Of a DNA stretch of 64,000 bases, positions 32,394 to 43,783 are shown one piece after another. The stretch lies in the NCBI RefSeq assembly GCF_008831285.2, contig NC_045141.1, positions 5,287,224 to 5,351,223 on the forward strand, written 5' to 3'. The translations under genes and the position numbers were made by a program. This DNA is from Nymphaea colorata. Its lineage: Eukaryota > Streptophyta > Magnoliopsida > Nymphaeales > Nymphaeaceae. The notes beneath the pieces were generated by a model. That model saw nothing but the letters and a program-made list of their open reading frames with translations, did no database searches and was not told the origin of the DNA. Each line of letters opens with the position of its first letter. The stretch's first letter is position 1.

Positions 32394-34190
32394 CAAAGTT
32401 GAAAATATTTCATTTATTATTGCAAAAAAGTATGTCTCTCCCACCATTGGGTGTGAGAGAGAGACTAACTACAGAAGAAAAAACAACTATCAATAAAGAA
32501 TGCTCTTTCTGTTCTCAAATCCGGTTGGGAAGCCACTCTTTAAGAGGTGGATCACTCTTTTAAGGATACTATCAGGACTACAAATAGATATTTTGTTAAG
32601 GGAATGAGGATAAATGATGTCAAAACTAATCATAGAATAATACAAAAATGCATTTTAACATCTATATATTCATAGTGTTTTTCTTAAGTTGGATAAGCCC
32701 CAACCTCAAAAGTCAACTAGCTATGTATGCATTCGTAGAGATATAAAGAATGCATACAATCAATGGAAGGTTTAAAAAAAAAAACACATATTGTGCTTAT
32801 TTGAATTTATCAAACAAACAAGACTTGGCTTCACCTTGCTCATACTTCAGTGGCTCTTGGCTCTGAAGAGGAAATTTCAAGAGCTCTCTTACATGGCCAT
32901 GGGGAGATGACAAATGAAAGATCAAGAGAAAACAATACTACATACCTCAAGATAGTATAGTTTAAGAAGAGATGAGTCCAAAATGAAAACTCTGACGTGT
33001 TGAAGAAGCTTTCCAAGGGTCTCCACGTGCTCTCCTTTCTACTAGTTGAAGGTGAAGGTTGGAAAAGAAGGAGAATCCCAAGTTTGAAGATGAAAAAGTG
33101 TTGAAAGAGCCAGAGAAGAATTGATGAAGGAATAGAGATAAAAAAGACTTCCTAGCTCATAGTTAGAGGGCTCAAGGAGTTCCGCAAAGGTTAGCAGCTT
33201 ATACCCAACGATCAAGATGTGGAGGTAGGCTATTTATAGAAAGAAATAAAGCTAAAATTCAACATGTGAAAGAGTTTTAATCTCTCAAGATTTCTTATGA
33301 ATTTTCATTTTTTTGAATTATTTTTATTTTTATGAGTTGTGGAGATTAGCCCTTGGCTCTGCAAACACCCTTGGAGGGGGGTGACAGAGCATTTGGTGTG
33401 GCCGTGCACTCTCAACCATAGCACTCAATAGCACTGTGCACGGTAGTGCCCTGCACCCTATGCCAAAGCACTTAGTAGTGCGCCAATTGCTCTAGGCAGT
33501 GCACCAAGCACTGCCAAAACTTGGTGCGTGGGGGCAAATTGAGGGTAGCCTTTGCCCCCTGCCATCCCCAGGTAGGTCCCACCTTAAAAAAAGTCAAAGT
33601 TTAACACAAAAATATGTAATTGTTTTAAGAGGTAAAATATTCCTTTCATAAAGCCGGTCCGGCTCCATTTTCTATGATTACAGGTTGGTTTTCGATCTGG
33701 ATCTAATTTCCTTCAAGGTCGCAGATCGATGTCGAAGGTTGGATGGGAGATTAGATAGGTGCTTAGGCTTGAAATATGGATTATACATCCAGATTTGGAT
33801 TTTACGAACCTGAGTCGAATTGAAAAGCGAGGGGCAGCAATGATGTTGAGAATTGATTCTTGGGCTCGATTTCAAACATTTGAGTCTGAAATATTTTTTT
33901 ATCTAGATTTTTGGTTTTTTGATCTAATCTAGACCTGTGGCCATTTTCTGAATCTATTTTCCTTTTTTGGGCCTGATTTTGATTCTCGAGTCTATATGAG
34001 TTTTTAACCTTTTTTTTATCTAGGGCACGATTTTGGATCTGGACCTTGGATTTAGATTTGCGCCTGGACCTGAGGTTCTACTTTGGATCTGAAACTTTGA
34101 ATTTGGATCTGAATTTGGGATGAAGGCTTAGCTTTAGATCCAGATTGGGATTTAGGGATCTATTTTTTATCTAAAGTTGGGATTTCTCAG
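31745..34190. repeat. Block D: direct copy of block C
   Basis: Same order as block C: purine-rich tract (31,790-32,170), AT microsatellite (32,354-32,390), 'ccaccattgggtgtgagaga', the 'agtgc.ccaa.gct' section (33,470-33,520), then 'ggatctgaatttggg' repeats. It is longer than C by about 500 bp. It ends at 'aaagttgggattt', where it joins the right inverted-repeat arm. Confidence 0.75.
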
Positions 34191-35555
34191 GTCATTAGCA
34201 ATGCAAGCATATACATTGCTCTTCCTCTGTAAGTTTCCAACAAAACAGCCAATCACAGTCCAATGAAAGGGTTGGTTCATCTTTTCCAAAACCCTTGAAG
34301 AGATCTTGATTATTGGTGTTCCATTTATCATCTGAATTGAGAGTTTCTCAACATCCACTTCTGAATCTTGAGATGAGAACCACAGATTTCCTCCTACAAT
34401 CTTCTCGTTGAGGATTTACCAGGGGGAGATCGATTATCAGAAACCCGAGAAGGTCCGCCCTTTTTGAACACCCTTCCTCCCTCCATTCCACTTTCAAAAT
34501 TCTTGTATATGGATTACCAAATATCATAACTTGTCGAAGTTTGGACCCTCTTTAAGTTAGATGAACTTTTCTGCATTTATTATAGTTTATTCACTCAACT
34601 ACTAGGTGTCTAAAGCTCGCAAGCTACCTACATTCCATCTTTTTTCTTGTTCTATCAATGCGTATAAATGTCTATCTACATGCTCATGTTCATATGTGCA
34701 ACCCACTGAATGAGGCTTTTGGTTGTACAAATTGTATCTTTTATTTTTGGTGGATTTATGCTGCTTTTTTTATTACTTAAATGGAAAAAGTGATTGTCTT
34801 AAGCACTATGATGTTTGGAGCTTTAGTTTGAATAATTATTTTAACTTTGCTATTATTTTTTATATATGCATGATGGCAATGTCAGCTATGTTTATTTTGA
34901 GTGTTAGGGTGTCAAATTGAAGCAGGGGTAATAGTACAGTTCAGGCTCAAGGCAGACAAGATTGGGTAGGAAATTTGGCTCTCTAGCGGATCATAAGTCC
35001 ACTACACTATCGCTTTCTACTAACAATATCAATGACATGACCATCTACATGACCTCTAAAGTCTAAACTCCCAAATTCAGGTCTCCCTGTCAGCCCAGTA
35101 CTGGCTTTGCCATGCACTCCCGATGATGCCTTTTGCTTTTGTGTATTCGAGGGCTTGATAACTAAACTCATACCATGTGAAGGGTAACTTTTTTTTTTAT
35201 TAATTTTCAAGGGCATTTTTGTCTTCCAATTTACATCATATATCCACCCAAACCGTTCCTTAAAAAAAAACATGTGAGGAAAAAATAATATTTAATTAGT
35301 AAATTAGACTACATTCAGATTTAAAAAATGACATTTGATCGGATTCATATTTAGATATACATAAATATCTAATCAGATTCAAATTCAGATTTACGTCAAA
35401 TTTAGTTTTAAATAACAGTCTTACATTCAGTGCTCTTACATTTTGAAAATCGTTTGGATTGGGTTCAAAATTCTGTTTTAGATACAGACTTATATAAAAA
35501 TCAGATTCGGACTGGATTTAGACTTTGAAATCTGATTTGGGATGAAAGGTTTGGG
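34150..35555 (-). repeat. Inverted repeat, right arm
   Basis: Reverse complement of 26,272-27,749. Matching landmarks in reverse order are the DUF4283-like stretch (34,190-34,358), the 'cccactgaatgaggctttt' region (34,700), the 'ERFGWIYDVNWKTKMPLK' stretch (35,007-35,273) and GATTC-family sequence to 35,555. Part of it (34,630-34,900) recurs at 39,598-39,876. Confidence 0.8.
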
Positions 35556-36423
35556 TATGAATTTTTCGCATTCGTATTCGAATCAGAATTCAAATCCAGG
35601 TACGTGCCTGGTTCAATTTCATAACCTTTAGCCAATTCCACTGTAATAAGCTAAATTTATCCATGCATGAGAGAACGAAGCAAACCTTCTTTTCACGTTT
35701 TTAGTTGTATTTATTTTTTTTTAATTTAAAAAAATTGTCGGGCCTGCCAGGGTGCTGATGGGTTGACTGTAATGCTTGGTCCTTGCCTGTTAGGTTGTTG
35801 GGCGGTACTACCCGGCTCAACATGTCTGGGGCCTGACAGGCCAGCTACAGTGCCTAGATATGGGTCTGAGGTGGGTCGAGTTTGGGTAGCCGCTCTTTCC
35901 AGTGGTCTCTCCTACTCACCAAGAAAATAAGTTTTATTCCAAAATTATTGAATGATAAAACTGGTTAATATCCTTTGACTAATGGTCTCATTAGGCCAAC
36001 TTTATGCATTCGATTTCGATCCAAGTTTGCCGGGACATAGCGCTGCTGATTTTTATCTTGCAATAAGACTACGATGGCTAGAACGTCTGTTGGTTCAAAA
36101 GAGGATAGGAAATGGTTGATGTACATCGATTCTTTCGTTTAATTGAGGTGTCAAGCAATCTTATGATCATGAACAATTAGCAACGTCCTTTTGTAGATTT
36201 TCTTCTTCCGGAAAATTTCACATTCATTTTTTGTTTAATTCAAATTGTTAGAAGATTCAGGTCTACTGCTCTTTAAAATAAAGTGATGTCATTTGTCATT
36301 TCCACACTCAGTGCCAACCGGACCTTTTCTAACTCTAGGTCCTGTTATTTACACATCATCACGTTCTCTTTTTTGCCAGGTTTCTACTCTATCCTTTTTT
36401 TTTCTTCTTAATTGAGTACACTG
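35556..36423. other. Spacer, one GC-rich repeat patch
   Basis: 35,735-35,890 is unusually GC-rich for the window ('gggcctgccaggg', 'gggcctgacaggcc'). It resembles the interior of plant hAT-like 'GGGCCGG' elements, but no ends are visible. No gene. Confidence 0.4.
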
Positions 36424-38055
36424 CATTTAGTGGTACGTCAACTCGACCTGCTGTTCCCTTATGCATTTTTTAATAGATATAAAAATATTTGTATTCTTAA
36501 TTATTTTTTATATTCTTCCATTCATTTTTCCTTTTTTTTTGGTGATTTGCATGTAAATCATTTACATTATTGAATTGCCCGCTTAACTAAATTTGCAGTG
36601 TACATTGCTGACTCGATTAAGAAGCCGGTTCTTACAACTGGAGATCAGACCATGAGGCAGCCTTGAATTTTTTATTGCTCCAAAAATAAGGTAGGGAATA
36701 TCTGGGTGCATGTTGTTTGTATTAGAATATATGGGGACAAGTTCTCGGGCTGCGCACGAGTAGAGCTCACACTTGAGCTCGGTCAGCTCCGACCTCAAGT
36801 CGGCTCATACCTTGATCGGTACTGGTTCCACTAGTTCAATCTCATTTACCAACTCCCCAAGTGATCTGATTTGTTTTCTTCATTGTGAGTTTGAAAATTA
36901 CCAAAAACAAATAAACTGTAAGCTACAAAAAATTTTTATTCATAATTAATTTTATATCTATCCTTCCATTCATTTTGCCCAAAATTTCAATTTTTGCTCA
37001 TTTGTATCTAAAATCATTTAGATTATTGGATTGGCCCATTCACCAAATTGGCAGCATTATCTATTTGATTCAAACATCAGTTTTTACAACAAAGGGATTA
37101 AGCCATCGGGGCCGTCTTGCATATTTTGCATGAAACATGTGGGAAAAGGGCCCCTCCAACCAAGGGCGGAGCCAAGGCAGGGCCAGCAAGAGCCATGGCT
37201 GTACCTCAAAAAAAAAAAAATTTAAATTTACATGTAAAATTTTAAAAATTTTCACTTGTCCTATATAAAAATTTTGAAAAATGATAGTTCGACTAAAATC
37301 AAAATTTATAAACTTTAATTTGGTCCCTCTTATGAAAATTTCTTGCTTGTGCCCCCAACCCTTTTATTGTCTAAAAATTAGAGAGGAAGGAATACACAGG
37401 GATACACAAAAAGAAAAAAAAGGTAAGACAAGTTTTCTAACAACCTCACCCTTTTGTTCATAGCAATTTTGTTCAGCCCTCCACCGACGATCTGGTCGGA
37501 CCATACTTCTCTTTGTTCTGATAACCTCACCCCTTTCGTTCTTCAGAACAAGGACAAAGAAATCTTTGTTCTTGCAATAAAGAGTTGCTGATTGGCTACC
37601 AAACTCTCATGCCTCTAAGGAGGAGACACCTATATAATTAGAATGACTTTTCTTGCCATTGCATGATCAACCGCTTATCACTTTTCATCATCGCATCTTT
37701 GGATATTGCTCTTCAGTTCGCGAAAAGTTAGCTAGCTTCAAATGGAGTTATTGAGCTCGTAGAACTTTAATTTTGAGTAAATGACAAGCACCAAGGCTAT
37801 CTTAATTAGGAAAATTGGTTTCTGGATCGAGTCAACAATGCTGCCAATTTGGTGAACCGGCCAATCCAATAATCTAAATGATTAAAATGCAAATCAGAAA
37901 AAAAGAAAACAATTGAAAACTAAATATTTCATTCAGAAAAATGAATCGATGAATATAAAAATTAGTATAAGAATTAAAAGCATTTATAACTATTAAGAAA
38001 TGCATAAGGAAACAGCACGTAGCGCTCCCGGAGTCCCGAGTTGACCACTTAATGG
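36424..38055. mobile_element. Long-TIR (MULE-like) non-autonomous element
   Basis: The left arm 36,424-36,640 is the reverse complement of about 37,815-38,055: 'cttatgcatttttt', 'ttccattcatttttc', 'gatttgcat..taatcattta', 'attattg.attg.cc', 'aa.ttggcagc'. Arms over 200 bp long and no transposase suggest a Mutator-like MITE. A third, direct-orientation copy of the arm sequence lies at about 36,950-37,110. No 9-bp target duplication could be confirmed because the outer ends are diverged. A 'GGGCGGAGCCA' element (37,144 to about 37,365) sits inside. Confidence 0.6.
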
Positions 38056-38827
38056 AAACATTTATTGGAATGAATGTCTCGTCTTCTTCAAGCCCATTCA
38101 TCAACCATGTCCAATTCTTTTCAAAAATAAATGAACAACGTATATTTTAAGCTAACCTGAATACAGCGTACTCAACACCATGCAGCCGTTGCTTAATTTA
38201 TGACGTGGGTTGCCAATATACAATTCCTGCTATCATGGAACCACCCTATATTTTGCCCAATCTAGTTATATACGTTATATTGGTGTACTAATTTTCATGT
38301 GCTAGCATGGTTAATGACTAACATACCTTTAGTCCACATTGAAAAAGAAATTTTTAGTTAAGAGAAAATTGAAAATAGAAAGAAGTAAAAAGGCTATAAA
38401 GGACATTTTTTTAATAAATTAACAAAATGTTTTTCCTCTTTCATTGTGCATGGTGCACTAAATGCACGCAACTTTCTCTCTGAGTTGTTGCACATGTTTT
38501 TCTTACTGATGACAAGCACCACTCACAGGTTGCCATAGATGACAACCAAAATTAGTTAGTAAATATGGTCACTACAAATGCAATTTTTTTTATAAAATCC
38601 GTTTTAAAACATGAAAAATAAATTTTTAAAAAATGCCAAAACAAAGAACATGTTTGTTCTCATTTTTCTCTTATTTTCCTATTTTTTTCATTTCTTGCAT
38701 TTTTTCATATTCTTTAAATGTAATCATGAACCGTGCCACTGGATTTGGAAATGTGAAGCAATGTGTGCGGAGGAGGAGTTGAGTCTTCTACATTTTCAGG
38801 AAGTATGTGAGAAATTTTATACAAGAG
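38056..38827. other. AT-rich spacer
   Basis: No gene. A 99-codon frame over 38,611-38,910 is a chance frame that runs into the receptor-kinase 5' shard. Confidence 0.4.
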
Positions 38828-38906
38828 AATATATACATAAATTAAAGACCTGTAATTCCTGTTCATGCATGCAGGCATGGCTACCACTCGGTTACCTCAG
38901 CCACGT
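38828..38906 (+). pseudogene. Receptor-kinase 5' shard
   Basis: 'gagaatatatacataaatta' through the ATG at 38,877 and 'ggctaccac...cctcagcca' matches the 5' flank and first codons of the 20.2-22.7 kb pseudogene, whose start is MATTSWSPQP; here MATTRLPQP. Similarity stops after about ten codons, and the frame ends soon after. It is the third piece of the same gene type in the window. Confidence 0.55.
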
Positions 38907-38925
38907 GTAATGTACAACCATGTAT

Positions 38926-38926
38926 A

Positions 38927-38960
<34 letters not shown>
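38926..38960. repeat. (AT)n(GA)n microsatellite
   Basis: An AT run passes directly into a GA run. Confidence 0.9.
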
Positions 38961-39061
38961 GTAATAATGTTTCATTTGGAAAGCTTAAGAACCTAGGTAA
39001 AAGACCTAAATTATTCGACTTTCAAAGGATTTTAAGAAATCTTCACTTTTTTTTTGCAAAT

Positions 39062-39330
39062 ATTCACACAACCAACCAATTTATTCACCAAAGTTTTCAA
39101 ATCTCAAAGACTGATAGAAAAGGTTCTAATGCAAAACGATCTTATTATCTTAATTCTTCCAAGTTTGAGACAATATTATCTTAATTCTTCCAAGTTTGAG
39201 AAAATAAGTGCAACGATCAAGAACACAAGTCCGTCAGAGGAGAAAAAAATAACCAGAAGACATTCTGCAAGAGACAATCCCCCGCAACACAGGAAGCCTT
39301 GGTACAGGTTGAGTCTTTCACGCTTTTTTT
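39062..39330 (+). repeat. LTR family B, second copy
   Basis: It matches the reverse complement of 16,190-16,480: 'caaagttttcaaatctcaaag', 'gcaacgatcaagaacacaag' and 'ggtacaggttgagtctttc'. It carries an internal 31-bp tandem duplication ('tattatcttaattcttccaa') at about 39,144-39,205. It lacks the TATA-like section of the other copy. Confidence 0.5.
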
Positions 39331-39597
39331 CCAGATTTTATCATCGAAACAAAAGAGATCGAGCGAGCCGGCACTTCTAGAATGATAATTTTCTGTAACT
39401 TTCCCTTCAAATTCCGCACAATAGTCACTTCTGAAGTTCCCTTGACAAAGAGGCATACCCAAACAAGTTATTGGGAATGGGTCTTAGTCCATCTCAAGTA
39501 GTCAATAAATCCACTAGAAGTGGGCTCATCTACATAAAAAGAAATAACTGCAGACATCAGATGATTAATAAATAACCCTGCTTTGTGGCCCAAGGAA

Positions 39598-39876
39598 ATG
39601 TTCATGTTACATTCCATCTTTTTTCTTGTTCTATTAATGCATATAAATGTGTGTCTACATGTTCATGTTCATGTGTGCAACCCACTGAATGAGGCTTTTG
39701 GTTGTACAAATTGTATCTTTTATTTTTTGGTGATTTATGCTGCTTTTTTAACACTTAAATGGAAAAAGTGATTGCCTTAAGCACTATGATGTTTGGTGAG
39801 CTTTACTTTGAATAATTATTCTAACTTTGCTATTTTTTTTTTATATATGTAGGATGGCAATGTCAACTACGTTTAT
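39598..39876 (+). repeat. Block E, part 1: copy of inverted-repeat arm segment
   Basis: Matches 34,630-34,900 in the same orientation ('cattccatcttttttcttg', 'cccactgaatgaggctttt', 'ttgcttaagcactatgatg'-like). It stops at the assembly gap. Confidence 0.8.
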
Positions 39877-39976
39877 NNNNNNNNNNNNNNNNNNNNNNNN
39901 NNNNNNNNNNNNNNNNNNNNNNNNNNNNNNNNNNNNNNNNNNNNNNNNNNNNNNNNNNNNNNNNNNNNNNNNNNNN
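39877..39976. other. Assembly gap of 100 N
   Basis: Exactly 100 Ns, the usual placeholder for a scaffold join of unknown length. It falls inside a repeat that has two other copies in the window. Confidence 0.98.
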
Positions 39977-40392
39977 AGGTGGGTATTTGGTCCTGCACCT
40001 AGGTAGGCCCATACGAGTCCAGCCGCATGGTTAAAATTAAAAGAAAAGAGAAAAAGTGAAAATTTCATATTTTTCTAAGGGCAAAATGACCTTTTTGTAA
40101 ATGAATTGAATCCGGTTTTGACATTTTGGTCCGCTTGAATCTGAATCAATTTTTCCCGAACCTGGAAGGGTCCAGGTTGATGTCAAATGCCGAATTATGG
40201 ATTGAATTTGTGTCTTCAGTCCAGTTTTAGATTTTATAAAGCAAATTGAGACAGAAGGTGAGGGGAGTTTGTGTGCGTGCTCGGGGATCCAACTTGATAT
40301 ATGATGCTGGAGGTTGGTTCTCGGGCTTGGTTTTTTATATTTGGATAAAAATTTGGGTTGGATCTAGGTTATGCTTTGTGCATTGAATTTGG

Positions 40393-40427
<35 letters not shown>

Positions 40428-40975
40428 TATATATATATATGTTTTTGTTCTGGATTGTGAACTGGATTTTTCTCTATTTTTGGATCTTGGATCGGGTTTT
40501 TGGATATAGGTATATTTTTGGATGTAATGCTTAGTTTTCGATCTGAATTGCACAATGTTCGATCAAAAGCTGAGATTGGATTCAGATCTATGACTCAATT
40601 TGTATCTGGATCTTAATTTGGGTCTAGATATGGATCTATGGATCCATTTTTCTTAGATCTTGGATTGGATCAAAATTGAATCCAAGGCTCTTCAATCTAG
40701 ACTAGGTGGATCTAGATATGGATGGAGGGCTCTTTTACAATCTAGAGGTGGCATTTGGATCCAAAGATGGGTCTACGGATCTGATTTCGATTTACAGCTA
40801 GGATTTGGATCCAGATATGGGTCTTGGGTCTGTTTTCAGTCTCTGTATGATTTTTGGACTGAATCCCTGTCTGAATTGGATTTGAATTACAAAATATGTC
40901 TAGATTGTGCTGTGCTGGAGTCTAAACTTCTGAAATTAGATCTAAATGGGTCCTAAATCGAGTTGACAATATAAT
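39977..40975 (+). repeat. Block E, part 2: diverged copy of the end of blocks C/D
   Basis: 'gggtccaggttgatgtcaaa' and 'tggattgaatttgtgtcttc' parallel 18,965-19,020 and 33,710-33,770. They are followed by 'ggatctgg.tcttgg' type repeats. A long AT run lies at 40,393-40,440. A 98-codon frame at 40,660-40,956 is a product of the repeat and is not a gene. Confidence 0.6.
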
Positions 40976-41726
40976 CAGATAAGAAATTGATCAAAATTAA
41001 GGAAAATCAAGGTGTTTGCAGCTAGCAATCTTTGCTATTTGTTGTAAACTGACCATAAAATGTTCAAAAAATGCTGATTACCCCAAACAACGGTTGGATC
41101 TATCATCCACCATTGGCAAGACATTGATGTGGTGGTGGAGCTTATTAAACGGACCCACTCACTCAACTAATTTTTATGAGGGGAGTGCCTAAGTCTACAA
41201 GTCAACTATAATTTTCGGCAGCAGCGTCATCTTATCGTCAGTTCTTGCTTTGCCTTTCTTCCCCTCCATATTCTACAATCCCCTATCCCCAATACTCATA
41301 CCAAATTTTCACCATCTTACCATTACCCAAACACCGCTAGATAAGTAACAAACCTCTTCTCGTCCCCAAAAGGCAGCTTTCCATATCCATGAGAAATGAG
41401 CTTTAGTTTATAGGGTTCACAAGCTCCAATTCAAGCATTGGTGTCTGACCAAAAGAGCCCGCAAGGAGTTGGACATTCTAGCATGAAAATTATAGTAAAG
41501 AAAACACTGGAAATATCACCAGAAAATATCGATGGAAAGCCCTGTTGAATAGTAGAGTTAGACCGGGATAACATGAACAAGAATTTGAGCTCTGTCAAGA
41601 GTCTTTTTGTGTCCATTGTATATGCAAAACAATAAAAAGGTATTACATGTGTAACTCTTAGTATCACAGTGCAAGACATTTATCCTAGCTCCGCAAGAGT
41701 ACATAGGCTCAGCAAAGGGGAACTGC
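40976..41726. other. Spacer, nothing recognised
   Basis: No gene-like frame with a domain pattern. The 82-codon minus-strand frame (41,431-41,679) has no support. Confidence 0.4.
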
Positions 41727-41732
41727 ACCCCA

Positions 41733-41905
41733 AGGGGTTGGTGCCTTGGCCAGGTGGGATGGGTAGACTGCTAGTTTCCGTTTTGAATCCCCATTGTATC
41801 AACTCCCTGTGCTGCAAAAGAATGCATCTAATTGAAAATTGATCCATAATGTGGGCACCTTTCCCAAGGCACCAAAAGCAGACTGGACTTTATGGGACTT
41901 ATTGT
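41733..41905 (+). repeat. tRNA-derived SINE candidate, copy 2
   Basis: TGGCCAGGTGG (41,747-41,757) fits a Pol III A box (TRGYNNANNNG). GTTTTGAATCC (41,780-41,790) is one or two bases from a B box (GWTCRANNC), with tRNA-like spacing. The downstream part ('gtgctgcaaaag' to 'caccaaaagcagactgg') is shared with 25,185-25,345. No full tRNA cloverleaf and no clear tail. Confidence 0.4.
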
Positions 41906-42091
41906 AAAAATTGACTTTCTAATACTCATTCTGCTCTCCCAAACAAGGGAAACGTGAAACTTTTTGACCATTTTTCTGATTTTCTTTATGAATTTAACAA
42001 GTTAAAACTATGGGAACCCCCATATGAGCCAAGTGGTACATGTCCACTCTTCATTGCCGAAAATTTCATTACATGTCTTTATGGTTGCGGC

Positions 42092-42269
42092 CAGTGTTAG
42101 AGCCAAAAATTTCTGGTTGAGGGGCACTTGAAGTGTAGATTCAAATCTCAAGGGACACTGATGTGTGAAAAAACTGAAAATTAATGGAGTTTTTGTATGT
42201 AAATAGTTTAATTTTTTTGGGTTGGTGTGGGCAACTGCCCACACTAGCAATAATGTAGCTCTGCCACTA
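42092..42269. mobile_element. MITE, 'CAGTG..AGAGCC' type
   Basis: The left end CAGTGTTAGAGCC and the complement of the right end, TAGTGGCAGAGC, form an imperfect TIR related to the element at 14,934. The interior reads 'gaggggcacttgaagtgtag' and 'ttgggttggtgtgggcaact'. No matching target duplication is visible. Confidence 0.55.
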
Positions 42270-42417
42270 GGACACAGTAGCTAAGTTTTCACTATGGTCT
42301 ACATGCTATGCATCCCCATTTTTGGCTGCTGTAAATACAGTTTTTTGTTAATACAAGTCCAGAGCCTAACTCCCACCATCTTCCATAGGAAACCTGAGCT
42401 GCTAATTACCCTATATC

Positions 42418-42825
42418 TGGAGATGTCAGCATATCCGACTTGGATCAGATATCTGACCAAACTCTATCGAAAAAAGTCAGATATGAAAAAAGAAAATATC
42501 TGGTTAATAAGGCAGATCATATTTGCATTTCAGAAATGACATATGATGGGATTCAGATATACATAATATCCTATCATATTCGGATTCATCGGATTTATTT
42601 TTAAAGAAATATCCTATATCTAATGCTCTTAAATTCTAAAAAAATGGCTAAATTTGGTTCAAAATTCGGATTCAGGTTCAGATACGAATGTAAAAGTCAA
42701 TTGTGAAATCAGATTTTGAATTTGGATTCAGATATAAATTTCTTCGTGTTTCAAATATGAATATCCAAAAAAGTGGACACAGTTAAAAGTATATCTGATT
42801 TGAATGTGATCTGCTGATATCCCAA
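42418..42825. mobile_element. GATTC-family hAT-like element with both ends
   Basis: The left end TGGAGATGTCAGCATATCCG pairs with the complement of the right end, TTGGGATATCAGCAGATC. CTATATC flanks it on both sides (42,411-42,417 and 42,826-42,832), extending to seven of eight bases of a hAT-size duplication. This copy defines the ends of the family seen in fragments across the window. The interior is GATTC-rich and non-coding. Confidence 0.65.
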
Positions 42826-42984
42826 CTATATCCACATAAATTGTCCAACTCAACTCAAAGATCAGAAGACAAACATGCAGCCCCTGCGAAATGAATTAGC
42901 ATAAGATTTGCAATTGGAAGGAATGCAACAGGCAAGCTTAGCATCACAAAAGGTTCTGATACACTCTTTGTTACACATATCAAT

Positions 42985-43783
42985 GGACAAAAAGAGCTGC
43001 AAATAAGCCAGATGTGGGGTGGTATGAGCAGTTGCCGGCTTTGTTTGGGATTGAAGAAGATCCCTTTTCCTTCCCTGGTCGCCCCACAAGTTCCCAGCAG
43101 CGATCGCGTGTGTGACCCAATTTCCTGCAGTGAGTACACTTAAGTTTGCTGTGATTTTTCTGTGTGTTTGAGTGGTACCTTTGTATGCCTTGATTAGTGC
43201 CCGATTGTGAAAGGCATGCCATTCTTTCTTGGCTGTCTTCTATGCAGTCCATTTTAGGAGGGAAGCTCATGACTCTTTGCCTTGACACCTCTCTCTGAAA
43301 CATTTGACAAACCGCATTGAATTTTGGCCGCGGCATAGTATTCAGGATTTGAGTCCTTGTGGCTTCATAGTCCTCACTCAATCCAACGAGGACCTTGAAG
43401 ATTTGATCTTCTTCAAAATGCTGTTTGTAAATGACTGGATCAGAGGTCGCTGGTCGATATTGGAAGAACTCATCATATAGACTCCCGAGTCTCCCAGTGC
43501 GCGGTATCTTGATATGTAAACAGATTTACTATGGATGGTTCTGTGGAGTTGAGCAGTCATGCCATAACCATGTTATTCTGTGATTCCCATTCATCATAGT
43601 TGGGTCAGTAGTGGCTGGAGCTTTGATTTTCCCATTAATATATCGTGCCTTTAGAAACCTGTGGCACTTGTTAATTCCGTATCTCTTCACAGGATTGTCC
43701 AAAAAATCTGAAAATTGGACAAAAAATACTAGACACGTCCTCAAATCCAACACCACCTTACTCGACCTCTGAATCGCCTCCAC
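42985..43783 (-). pseudogene. Ty1/copia gag relic with zinc knuckle
   Basis: Three minus-strand segments in differing frames form one Gag. First, 43,783-43,560 has 'YINGKIKAPATTDP', 'NHRITWLW', the UBN2 'G.I..P...DP....W...N..V..Wi' pattern. Second, 43,560-43,380 has a hydrophilic middle with 'VYMMSSSNIDQRPLIQSFTNS'-like helices. Third, 43,381-42,985 has 'SEDYEATRTQILNTMPRPKF', the family's 'L...Y..iR.qIL...PlPs', and a CX2CX4HX4C knuckle CTHCRKLGHTRDRCW. Frameshifts separate the parts and no protease or reverse transcriptase follows. Clear copia Gag, not functional. Confidence 0.8.

Noticed and set aside
40660-40956. 98-codon plus-strand frame
   Set aside because: It is encoded by the 'ggatctagatatgg' repeat region of block E and rich in Trp, Ser and Gly from the repeat.
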